Assembly: GCA_964496695.1 (NCBI GenBank)
Contig: CAZCBE010000004.1
Coordinates: forward strand, 69,847-133,846
Source: SXTU01 sp964496695
GTDB lineage: Bacteria > Verrucomicrobiota > Verrucomicrobiia > Limisphaerales > SXTU01
Direction of reading: 5' to 3'
Length of the DNA stretch: 64,000 nucleotides
Shown here: in pieces, positions 1 to 7,609 of the stretch
Layout: each line of letters begins with the position of its first letter
Position numbering within the stretch: the first letter of the stretch is position 1
Position numbers and translations under genes: made by a program
The notes under the pieces: generated by a model
What the model saw: only the letters and a program-made list of their open reading frames with translations
Databases searched by the model: none
Told to the model about the DNA's origin: nothing

Positions 1-854
1 CGCAGGCCTGCGGTGTCAATCAGCACATACTGCTGCCGCACACCCTCGGTCTCCACCTCGAAGGGCACATCCACGGAGTCCCGCGTGGTGCCGGGGATGG
101 GGCTGACGATAACGCGCTCCGACTTGGTGAGCGCGTTGATGATCGAGGACTTGCCGACGTTGGGCCGCCCGATGATGGCCAGCTTGAGCGGGCCGGTGCG
201 CGGCTTGAAGCGTTGTTTGGCCGGGCTGGCTTCACCGGCGGCTTCCGCCTCGGCATCGGCGGCCACGGCAGCTTCCACTTCGGCGGCGGCATCCTCTTCC
301 GACAAGCCGTAAGGGCCGTCGCCCTCCAGCTTGTCCTCGGGCTTGGCTTCCGGCAGGTAACCGGCGGCCTGGTTCAGCAGTTGCTCGATGCCGCGACCGT
401 GGATGGCCGTGACGGGAAAGAGCTTGTCGAAGCCGAGTTCGGCAAATTCAGTGATCCCGGCCTCCGCCTGGTAATTGTCCACCTTGTTGACCGCGACGAG
501 GACCGGTTTTCCAGACTTGTGCAGCCGGTCGGCGACTTCCTTGTCCAGCGGGACGACGCCTTCCTGCACGTTGACGACGAGGATGATCGCGTGGGCGGAT
601 TGAACGGCAATCTCGACCTGGTCGAGCGCGGCCTTGATGATGACATCCTCCACCTTCTCGCCGCGGAGCAGGCCGATGCCGCCTGTATCCACAAGCGTGA
701 AGGTGCGCCCGCGCCACTCCGCCTCGGCGGTCACCCGGTCGCGCGTGACGCCCGGCATGTCATGCACGATGGCGATGCGCCGACCAGCGATGCGGTTGAA
801 AAGCGCGGATTTCCCGACGTTAGGGCGACCGACAATGGCAATGAGACCGGACAT
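1..854 (-). CDS. der: Ribosome-assembly GTPase Der (EngA), 3' end cut by the window
   Basis: Double-domain GTPase that helps mature the 50S ribosomal subunit. Reading from 854 leftward gives MSGLIAIVGRPNVGKSALFN, a P-loop at the N-terminus. A DTGG G3 motif and an NKVD G4 motif follow. A second G domain begins with IIGRPNVGKSSIINALTK and has its own PGTTRDS switch and DTAG motif before the window edge. The two G domains are joined by an Ala/Glu-rich acidic linker at about residues 190-215. The ATG at 854 starts directly on the first beta strand, as is usual for Der. The C-terminal KH-like domain lies outside the window. Tandem G domains are diagnostic, so the identity is secure; only the end is missing. 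Confidence 0.96.
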   Translation of the reverse strand, partial: MSGLIAIVGRPNVGKSALFNRIAGRRIAIVHDMPGVTRDRVTAEAEWRGRTFTLVDTGGIGLLRGEKVEDVIIKAALDQVEIAVQSAHAIILVVNVQEGVVPLDKEVADRLHKSGKPVLVAVNKVDNYQAEAGITEFAELGFDKLFPVTAIHGRGIEQLLNQAAGYLPEAKPEDKLEGDGPYGLSEEDAAAEVEAAVAADAEAEAAGEASPAKQRFKPRTGPLKLAIIGRPNVGKSSIINALTKSERVIVSPIPGTTRDSVDVPFEVETEGVRQQYVLIDTAGL

Positions 855-910
855 AGCGGCGCGCAGATTGCCTTGCTACGCTGATGAAGGCGATACTTTT
901 GAATCGCCGA

Positions 911-1009
911 GGGGCGCGGCATTTATGCCACTTCAGCGGGCGAGGGCGCAGAGCGTAAGATTGCTCAGGAGTGCTCCACGGCGAAGCGGCATGAATGCCG
1001 CGCGCCGGG
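911..1009. repeat. Imperfect inverted repeat between the kinase operon and der
   Basis: Left arm 913-929 contains GGCGCGGCATTTATGCC. Right arm 988-1006 is nearly its reverse complement, with GGCATGAATGCC in its core. The arms enclose about 58 bases. The element fills the gap between the kinase stop codon (1015) and the der start (854). It may act as a terminator-like hairpin or a REP/REPIN-type element; the role is inferred. Confidence 0.6.
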
Positions 1010-1014
1010 GAGGG

Positions 1015-3072
1015 TTACTCCGCGATCTGGTCAGGATCAGTTCCTCCCGCTGGGAGCGAAATGCTGACGGTGCCGGGGGAGGCGAGATGGACGTCCAGCC
1101 GGCCCCGATGCAGTTCCACAATCCGCCGGGTCACTGTCAGGCCGAGGCCGAGGCCAACCGTGCGCTTGGAATAGAACGGTTCCGTGGCACGGGCCGCGCT
1201 CTCGGCGTCGAAGCCGGTCCCGGCATCGCGCACCTCGATCCGCACCCAGCGGGAGCCGTCGGGTCGTGTCTCCGTGGAGGAGGCGACCTGCACCGGCTGG
1301 TCATCGGGCGTGGCTTGCAGGGCGTTGAGCAGGACTTCGGCGAGGGCGTGCTTGAGCCCGGCGCGCTCGGCAATGAGGGCGATGGCCTGGCCGCCGCTTT
1401 CATATTGGAGCCGGGCCGAGGCGCGCGGGTTCTCGGCGTGGGCCTCCTTGAACGCCTCTTGAATGAGCTGCGCCAGCGGCAGACTCTCGACCCGCCGCAG
1501 GCCGTCACGGGAGAGGAACTGCATCTGGCGTGCAAGCCGACTGATACGGCGGACGCTGTCGCCCATGATGCCGGTGACTTCCTTGCGGGTGACGAGGTCG
1601 TCGGGACTTTCGCTGAGGAGCTGCTGGCTCGTGGAGATGGGCACGAGCGAATTGCCAATTTCGTGCGCTAACTGCTCGGCCATCCGGCGCACAAGCCGGA
1701 GGTTGGCGGCCTCGACTTCCATCTGCTGCGCCCGGTCGGTCTGGGTCACGTCATCCAGCAGGACCAGCACGGCTTCGGGCGCGGCGGCACCACGGCGGCG
1801 GAACGGTTTCAGGACCGCCCGGTAGGCAATGTCCTCTGCGCCGGGGATGCGGCAGCGGCTCGGGGGCGGGGCTGCGCCGGTTTGCAGGGCTTCAAACACC
1901 TTGCTGCCCAGCGCCTGCGGCAGGTCGGCGAAGGTGAACGAGTTGCGTGTGCCGCCCCGTCGGAACAGCGCGCGGGCCATCTGGTTGGCCTGCAGGATGC
2001 CGAGGTCGCGCGCGACGACGATGACCGCGCTGCCGAGCTGGTCCAGCGTGTCGGTCATCATGCCGTGCTGGCTGGTCAGGGCGTCATGCAGCCAGGTGTT
2101 GCGGATGGCCAGGCCGAGTTCCTCCAGCAGGTGGAAGACGAGGGAGAGTTCCTCACTGGCGAACTGCTCGCCGGTCAGCCGGCCATCGAAGACGGCGATG
2201 CCGAGCAGCGCCTCGCGGTCGAAGATGGGGATCGCCACCTGGCCGCCGAGCAGCTCGAACTCGCGGGCAATGTCCGGATCACTGGCAGCTTCGCCCGCAC
2301 CGCGCCGGAGTATCCTCGCGTTCCGCTGGAGGTGCGCGCCAATGCCGCCCTTGGAGGAAAGTGCGAAGTGGCTGAAGAGCTGGGGGGCGATCCCCAGCGC
2401 GCAGGCGACGGAAAAAGCGGTGTTGGGCGTCCAGCGTTCAGGATCAGCCCCATGCCCGGGACCGCCGAGCGGCGGGGCTCCGTAGGGCGACGCAGCGGTG
2501 ACCGTGGCAGTCGGGGTGCGCAGGAAGATGGCGGCGCGGTTGACCGCGAGGATTTCCCGGAGGAGCTGGAGGAATTCCCGGAGCAGGGCGTCGGTCTGCA
2601 GGCTGTGCGTGAGGATGCCGGAGAAGTCCCGGAACGCGGCCAGCGCGGTGTCGGGCTGGCGGGCCGCTGGCGGTGCTTCTGCGGTGGTCGGGGGAGCGGC
2701 CGGCGCGGGCAGGCGCTTCTGCCAGCTTCGGGCGATGAGGGTCGTCAGGAGCCGGGCGCGGACGGGCTTGGTCAGGATGTAGTCCACGCCGAGCAGATAG
2801 GCTTCCTCCTCCCATTCCCATTGCCGGGCGGAGGCGTAGAGGATGACCGGGCAGCCGGGGAGGGCGTGACGCAGGTGCTCGATGACCCGGATGGGGCGAA
2901 CATCGTTCAGTTCCGTGTCGAGGAGCACGGCGTCCACCGTGCCTTGACGGAAGAGCGGCTCGGCGGACCAGACATCGGCGTGATGCAGCACGCGAAATTC
3001 CTCCACGTCCAGCACGGCGCGCACGGCCTCGGCGAGGGACGGCTGCTGGGCGATGACGAGGAGGGTTTTCAC
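1015..3072 (-). CDS. Sensor histidine kinase with N-terminal receiver-like, GAF and PAS domains
   Basis: 685-residue soluble signalling kinase. Residues 1-115 form a receiver-like domain with the phospho-acceptor position D52 (AVLLDTEL) and K102 (LTKPV). The acidic pair normally found near residues 8-10 is replaced by AQQ, so it may be a pseudo-receiver. A GAF-like region (about 150-335) and a PAS-like region (about 340-440) follow. The H-box LAHEIGNSLVPIS puts the phosphorylated His at about residue 470. The ATPase domain shows LLNALQA (N-box), RDAGTGF (G1) and GLGLGLTVTRRI (G2). The start ATG overlaps the stop of the upstream kinase gene by 4 bases, so the two are translationally coupled. 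There is no membrane segment, so signal probably arrives from the partner kinase or a ligand. The input is unknown. Confidence 0.9.
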   Translation of the reverse strand: MKTLLVIAQQPSLAEAVRAVLDVEEFRVLHHADVWSAEPLFRQGTVDAVLLDTELNDVRPIRVIEHLRHALPGCPVILYASARQWEWEEEAYLLGVDYILTKPVRARLLTTLIARSWQKRLPAPAAPPTTAEAPPAARQPDTALAAFRDFSGILTHSLQTDALLREFLQLLREILAVNRAAIFLRTPTATVTAASPYGAPPLGGPGHGADPERWTPNTAFSVACALGIAPQLFSHFALSSKGGIGAHLQRNARILRRGAGEAASDPDIAREFELLGGQVAIPIFDREALLGIAVFDGRLTGEQFASEELSLVFHLLEELGLAIRNTWLHDALTSQHGMMTDTLDQLGSAVIVVARDLGILQANQMARALFRRGGTRNSFTFADLPQALGSKVFEALQTGAAPPPSRCRIPGAEDIAYRAVLKPFRRRGAAAPEAVLVLLDDVTQTDRAQQMEVEAANLRLVRRMAEQLAHEIGNSLVPISTSQQLLSESPDDLVTRKEVTGIMGDSVRRISRLARQMQFLSRDGLRRVESLPLAQLIQEAFKEAHAENPRASARLQYESGGQAIALIAERAGLKHALAEVLLNALQATPDDQPVQVASSTETRPDGSRWVRIEVRDAGTGFDAESAARATEPFYSKRTVGLGLGLTVTRRIVELHRGRLDVHLASPGTVSISLPAGGTDPDQIAE

Positions 3073-5252
3073 GCCTCCTCCTCCAACGGGATGGCCGGTG
3101 GCGGGACGGGCTTCACAAAGCGCACGGGCAGGTCCACGGTGACGGTGGTGCCTTTCTTTTCCTCGCTGGCGATGTTGAGGTTGCCGCCATGCTGGTGGAC
3201 AATCTTCCGGCAGATGGCCAGGCCCAGGCCGAAGCCCCGGTTCTCGTCCCCGGAATCCTTGGTGGTGAAATACGCCGAGGTCAGCCGCTGAAGGTTTTCA
3301 CGGCTGATGCCTTCGCCGTGGTCAATGACGCTCACGCGCACCCACTCGCGTTCCGCCTCGGTCGTGGAGAGCCGCTGCAGCTCGAACCGCACCGTCGCGC
3401 CGGGCGGCGAGGCGTCAATGGCATTGGAGAGGATGTTGCCGAGGCAGCGTTGCATGAGCACCGAGTCCATCTCTACTTCCGTGGGCGGAAACTCTGGCAG
3501 TTCGACCCGGATCTGGCGGCGTTTGAGCTTGGTGGCGGCGAGTTCCACCACCTTGTGGAGGAGCCGGTCGAGCGGTGCAAGCGCGATCTGCACGGTGTGG
3601 TTCTGCGAGAAGAACAGCGCGTCCTTCACATAGGCCTGGATCGTGCCGACATTGCGCAGGCAGATGGGGACCAGTTCGTCATTCTCGCCCGGCGCCGAGC
3701 CGTTCGCGTTCTCCTTGGTCATCTGGAGGAACGTGGAGACCGGGGTGAGCAGGTTGTTCAGGTCATGCGCCATGCCGCGCGACATGCGGCCGAGCAGCTC
3801 GAGTTCCTCCGCGAGCAGGACCTGTTTCTTGAGGCGGATCTGGTTGAGGATGAGGCTGAGATTTTTGACCAGGCGGGTGAGCAACTGGAGGTCGTTGGGC
3901 GTGAAGGGGGTGCCGCTGGACTTCTCGCCGATGAGCAGCAGGCCGAAGGGCTCGTCACCGCTGAAGAACGGGAAGCAGAATTCCGGTTCGAACCGCTTCA
4001 GAAGCTGCCGGGCCTCGCGCTCCATCTCGGTCTCGCCGGGCATGATGTAGGCCAGGTTGAAGGCGAGGTAGCTGGCCGTGGTGTGCTGGAAGAGCTGGAA
4101 GATGGGCGAGTTGGCGCGCAGTTCCGGGAGCTGGTCCAGCGGTGCCTTGGGGTGGGTGCGGAACAGCGTGAAGACATGCGTGGACTCGTCCAGCAGGATG
4201 ATCTGGTAGCTGCGCACCCGGATGGTTTTTACGAAGAGCGCGTCGAGGTCGTTCAGGAGCAGGTCGGCGTTGTTGTAGAACTGCACCTCCTGCAGAAAGG
4301 ACCGGACCTTGTCGTGATACTCGAAGCGGTCTCCGTAGCGGTCGCTCAGCATGCGGCTCTCCAGGGAGTCCTCGCCCTTGCCGAACAGACGGGGGAAGAA
4401 GATGGAGGCGACGAGCGCGCTCATGAGCAGCACGCCCAGCGAGCCGAAGAAGGCAAACGTGGTGAACTCGCCGGGGCGAAATACATTCAGCAGCAGCAGC
4501 AGCAGCAGCCCGACGAGGAACAGGAAGAGCAGGCGCACCGCGTGCGCGGCGGCCTTGCCGAGGGTGACGTGGATATCCAGCAGATGGTGTTGCAGCACGC
4601 TGTAGCCGACGATGATGCCGTAGAAGATCGCCGCCGCGCTGCCGAACGGAAAGATGGCAACCTTGGTAAATGGATAGGTATCGAAGCCAAGAATGGGGAG
4701 GATGTCATTCCAACCGAAGCCAATGAGGATGCCATTGGCCCAGAGCAAGGCCTTTACCCGGGCGCGGTGCAGCCGCTGCAGCGTCTGCAGCTTGCGGTAA
4801 AGCATGAGGACTGTCGCCGTGGTCACGACGACGTAGCTCACCAGGAACGCCCAGAAGCCCGGCCCGGCGACCGAGTAATAGGCGTAGCCCAGGAAGCGCA
4901 CGCCGGAGGTGAAGTAGCCAAAGATGTTGGTGAGGGCGAGCAGCAGGAACCAGACGTAAAGCACGGGCAGCCAGCGGGGCAGCTTCACCTGGGCAATCAG
5001 GACGCTGAGATGAAACAGGCTGATGGGGAGAAAAATCACGCCGTAGTGCAGAAACTGCGACCAGAACAGCGCGGTGGTCTCCCGGTCCACGCTGAACATG
5101 AAGAACGTGCCGAGATTCCAGACCGTGATGGACAGGCCCCAGAGAAGGTAAACCCGGTTCAGCGTTGAACGCAGGTCCCGCGTCAGGACGAACAACGTCA
5201 GCGCCAGGTTCGTGACGGCGGCGGTCAGCGGGATGAGTTCGTAGAACTTCAT
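3069..5252 (-). CDS. Membrane sensor histidine kinase with a multi-helix N-terminus and GAF domain
   Basis: 727-residue membrane kinase. Residues 1-300 are very hydrophobic, about eight helices. They end in FYGIIVGYSVLQHHLLDI, typical of the 7TM-histidine-kinase input region. A GAF-like segment (about 340-480) precedes the H-box MAHDLNNLLTPV with His at residue 496. The ATPase domain has ILSNAIDASPP, IDHGEGIS, AYFTTK and FGLGLAICRKIV. An in-frame extension upstream to 5378 exists, but its residues are Pro-rich and come from an intergenic repeat. I therefore place the start at the ATG at 5252 (MKFYELIPL), right before the first helix. It is the first gene of a two-kinase operon; the stop overlaps the next ATG. 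The overall layout resembles PrsK-type kinases of exosortase systems, but nothing here proves that link. Confidence 0.9.
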   Translation of the reverse strand: MKFYELIPLTAAVTNLALTLFVLTRDLRSTLNRVYLLWGLSITVWNLGTFFMFSVDRETTALFWSQFLHYGVIFLPISLFHLSVLIAQVKLPRWLPVLYVWFLLLALTNIFGYFTSGVRFLGYAYYSVAGPGFWAFLVSYVVVTTATVLMLYRKLQTLQRLHRARVKALLWANGILIGFGWNDILPILGFDTYPFTKVAIFPFGSAAAIFYGIIVGYSVLQHHLLDIHVTLGKAAAHAVRLLFLFLVGLLLLLLLNVFRPGEFTTFAFFGSLGVLLMSALVASIFFPRLFGKGEDSLESRMLSDRYGDRFEYHDKVRSFLQEVQFYNNADLLLNDLDALFVKTIRVRSYQIILLDESTHVFTLFRTHPKAPLDQLPELRANSPIFQLFQHTTASYLAFNLAYIMPGETEMEREARQLLKRFEPEFCFPFFSGDEPFGLLLIGEKSSGTPFTPNDLQLLTRLVKNLSLILNQIRLKKQVLLAEELELLGRMSRGMAHDLNNLLTPVSTFLQMTKENANGSAPGENDELVPICLRNVGTIQAYVKDALFFSQNHTVQIALAPLDRLLHKVVELAATKLKRRQIRVELPEFPPTEVEMDSVLMQRCLGNILSNAIDASPPGATVRFELQRLSTTEAEREWVRVSVIDHGEGISRENLQRLTSAYFTTKDSGDENRGFGLGLAICRKIVHQHGGNLNIASEEKKGTTVTVDLPVRFVKPVPPPAIPLEEEA

Positions 5253-5284
5253 GCGGCGGGCCGTGCGCTTTGCTTGAGCCCCAC

Positions 5285-5440
5285 TGTTGGCCAATAGCTT
5301 CCAACTCCCGCTCCCCTTGGGGAGCAAGGGGAGCGGGCCGGGGTGAGGGGTTGTGTGCGTCGGCGTTGGCGGCCGCACCCCTCATCCGGCCTCCGGCCAC
5401 CTTCTCCCCTCGCTCCGCGAAGGGAGAAGGCGCGTGCCGT
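5285..5440. repeat. Intergenic palindromic repeat cluster (CCCCTC / GAGGGG type)
   Basis: Between the kinase start (5252) and the ketosynthase stop (5464) lie several short palindromes. One has arms CCGCTCCCCTT and AAGGGGAGCGG around GGGGAGC (about 5307-5337). Another is CCGGCCTCCGG near 5387. CTTCTCCCCTCG is followed by CGAAGGGAGAAGG near 5401-5430. The composition and layout match dispersed extragenic palindromes. Long frames in both directions across it are low-complexity and not genes. Confidence 0.6.
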
Positions 5441-5463
5441 GGCGTTCTGGTCTTTCAAGGACT

Positions 5464-6723
5464 TCATGCGCGCGGATACTCCTTGAACACCAGGCACGAG
5501 TTCTTGCCGCCGAAGCCGACGTTCAGATTCATTGCGGCGCGGATCGGATAGGGCCGGGGGCGGATGGGCACGTAGTCTAGATCGCAGCCGGGCGCGGGCG
5601 CGGAGTGGTTCGCCGTGGGCGGGATCTCGCGATGGTGAATCGCCAACGTGGTGATGACCGACTCCACCGCTCCGGCCGCGCCGAGCAGGTGGCCGGTCAC
5701 CGGCTTGGTGCCGCCGACGGCGACGCGGTGTGCGTGCTCACGGAAGAGCTTCTTGATGGCCTTGGTTTCCACCACGTCGTTGGCCTCGGTGGCGGTCGCG
5801 TGCGCGTTGATGTAATCAATCTGCGTCACGTCCATGCGGGCGCGGCGCAGGGCCTTTTCCATCGCACGGTGCATCCCCAGGCCCTCCGGGTGCGGTGCGA
5901 CCGAGTGGTAGGCTTCGCAATTGCGCCCGTGGCCGGCGAGTTCCGCGTAGATCTTTGCCCCACGGCCCAGGGCATGCGCGAGTTCCTCCAAGACGAGGAA
6001 GGCCGCGCCTTCGCCGAGGAGGAAGCCGTCGCGTGACTCGTCGAACGGACGCATGGCGGTCTTGGGCTCGTCATTGCGCGCGGTCATCACCTTCGTCAGG
6101 CAGAACGCGCCCCACAGCGGTGCGAGGATGGGGGACTCCGCCCCCCCGGCGACAAAGACATCCGCCTCATCGTGCTGAATCAGATCAAAGGCATGGCCCA
6201 CGGCGTCGTTGCCGGAGGCGCTGCCGGTGCTGATCGAAATCGCATGGCCCTTGATGCCGAGTTCCAATGCGATTTCGCCGCTGCCACCGCCGGAGTAGGC
6301 GTTGATGAGCGTGAAGGGGCTCATGTGCTTGAACCCGCGCGCCTCAAACGTGCTCTGGCCCTTGAAGGAACTTTCCATGCCGCTGACGGTCGTGCCCTCG
6401 ATGATGCCGGCGCGATCAGGATCGAGCTTGGTGAAATCCACGCCCGCGTCCGCCGCCGCCATGCGGGCGGCGGCGATGCCGTAGCGGATGGAAATCTCGA
6501 ACCGCCGGGCCTTCTTGTGATCCATGTAGCGGCTCGGATCAAAGTCGCGCACCTCGCACGCGATCTTGTTCGGCAGTTCGCTGACATCGAAGCGCGTGAC
6601 CGGGCCGGCGGCACTCTGCCCGGTGCGGACGCTGTTCCAGAACGTGCCGAGGTCATTGCCGTTTGGCGCGATGACGCCGAGGCCGGTGATGACAACGCGA
6701 CGGGTTGGAGTGTCAAAACCCAT
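5464..6723 (-). CDS. FabF-like beta-ketoacyl-ACP synthase with active-site Cys replaced by Ser
   Basis: 419-residue thiolase-fold ketosynthase of the FabF/KAS II family. It begins MGFDTPTRRVVITGLGVIAP at the ATG at 6723; the in-frame extension to 6822 is repeat-derived. Family members condense malonyl-ACP with an acyl group held on a Cys nucleophile. The aligned motif here reads ISISTGSASGNDAVGHA, with Ser168 (codon AGC at 6220-6222) where E. coli FabF has Cys163. Both catalytic histidines are kept: H308 in INAHATAT and H345 in VTGHLLGAAGAVES. All three sit five residues later than in E. coli FabF. The C-terminus is FGGKNSCLVF instead of the usual FGGTN. It may be a decarboxylating or otherwise altered ketosynthase rather than the housekeeping FabF. 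Family membership is secure; the reaction is not. Confidence 0.9.
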   Translation of the reverse strand: MGFDTPTRRVVITGLGVIAPNGNDLGTFWNSVRTGQSAAGPVTRFDVSELPNKIACEVRDFDPSRYMDHKKARRFEISIRYGIAAARMAAADAGVDFTKLDPDRAGIIEGTTVSGMESSFKGQSTFEARGFKHMSPFTLINAYSGGGSGEIALELGIKGHAISISTGSASGNDAVGHAFDLIQHDEADVFVAGGAESPILAPLWGAFCLTKVMTARNDEPKTAMRPFDESRDGFLLGEGAAFLVLEELAHALGRGAKIYAELAGHGRNCEAYHSVAPHPEGLGMHRAMEKALRRARMDVTQIDYINAHATATEANDVVETKAIKKLFREHAHRVAVGGTKPVTGHLLGAAGAVESVITTLAIHHREIPPTANHSAPAPGCDLDYVPIRPRPYPIRAAMNLNVGFGGKNSCLVFKEYPRA

Positions 6724-6732
6724 GTCAGGGGC

Positions 6733-6925
6733 GGTATTTGAACGGCCAATGACCAACGGCCAATGACCAACGAATGACCAAGTCCGAATGGCCAATGGCG
6801 CGCCGGTTGTTGCAGATGGCACGGAGGGCCGCGCTCCGAGGCCGGGTCAAGCTACGCCCTGCGGCACGGACATTGGGCATTGGGCATTGATTGGTCATTG
6901 GGTCATTGGGTCATCGGTCATTCCC
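6733..6925. repeat. CCAATGACC / GGTCATTGG inverted repeat
   Basis: The left part carries three copies of a NCCAATGACCAA-like word (about 6741-6780). The right part carries the complementary TTGGTCATTGGGTCATTGG word (about 6890-6915). Together they form a long imperfect hairpin in the gap between the methyltransferase-like gene and the ketosynthase. The right arm runs into the methyltransferase-like gene and supplies its last codons and stop. Confidence 0.65.
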
Positions 6926-7482
6926 GTCCGCCCTTTCCACGGGATCACTGCGGGCGTGCTCCGTTGATACGCACGATAGGCGTCACCAAACTTCTCGACC
7001 AACGCCGTCTCCTCCAGGCGCACGCGCTCGACCAACGCGGGCACGAAGAGCAGCATCACCACGGCGAACGTGAAGGGGGCCTGCAGAATGAACGCGGCGG
7101 AGAGCAGTTCCAAAATCATCGAGAAATAGGTCGGATGCCGCATCCAGCGAAACGGCCCGGCCTGCACGAACTGGTGGCTCTCTCGAATTTCGACGTGCAG
7201 GCTCCAGAACTTGCCGAGCGCCGCGATGGCACGGCGGCGGATGACGAAGGAGCCCAGACCGCACGCCCAGCCGAGCACGAAGGTCACGGTGTTCCACTCC
7301 GGTTTCCGCCAGAAAAACTCCCCCATGGCCCCCACCAGCATCAGCGTCCCCGTCGCCACAAACCACGTCAGCGTGCGTGTCTCCCGCACCTGACCGGGGA
7401 TGGTGTCTCGCTTGGCCCGCAGTTCCACCATCCGGGCAAGGTAAATGCCCAGCACCGAAAGGACTGCCAGCCAGGTTGCCAT
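6895..7482 (-). CDS. Isoprenylcysteine carboxyl methyltransferase (ICMT)-family membrane protein
   Basis: 195-residue integral membrane protein with four to five hydrophobic helices, starting MATWLAVLSVLGIYLAR. The family signature is GPFRWMRHPTYFSMILELL, followed by the helix-capping RLEETALVEKFGDAYRAYQR. This is the SAM-binding motif of bacterial ICMT/PEMT-like methyltransferases. These enzymes methylate lipids, isoprenoids or other small hydrophobic acceptors; the substrate here is unknown. The last residues (GMTDDPMTQ) are encoded by an intergenic repeat and are probably not functional. It lies 171 bases upstream of the ketosynthase on the same strand, so the two could be co-transcribed. 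The gene starts within 130 bases of a divergent kinase gene. Confidence 0.82.
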   Translation of the reverse strand: MATWLAVLSVLGIYLARMVELRAKRDTIPGQVRETRTLTWFVATGTLMLVGAMGEFFWRKPEWNTVTFVLGWACGLGSFVIRRRAIAALGKFWSLHVEIRESHQFVQAGPFRWMRHPTYFSMILELLSAAFILQAPFTFAVVMLLFVPALVERVRLEETALVEKFGDAYRAYQRSTPAVIPWKGRTGMTDDPMTQ

Positions 7483-7609
7483 TAAAGCGCGCGCTCGCGC
7501 GTTCTACCCCAATTAGTCGTAGGGCCGCAACTGGTTTGGCACACTATTTGGTGGTGCCTGTGGAGGCGAGACCACTGGCGACGCGTAAGAGAGACTTGAG
7601 GTTTGCTAG

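Noticed and set aside
3189..5168. A 659-codon plus-strand frame opposite the membrane kinase
   Set aside because: Antisense to a kinase with all catalytic boxes; the translation has a Gln run and no fold signature.
3069..5252. Assignment of the membrane kinase as PrsK of an exosortase/PEP-CTERM system
   Set aside because: The layout is similar, but no PEP-CTERM protein, exosortase or PrsR gene is visible in the window.
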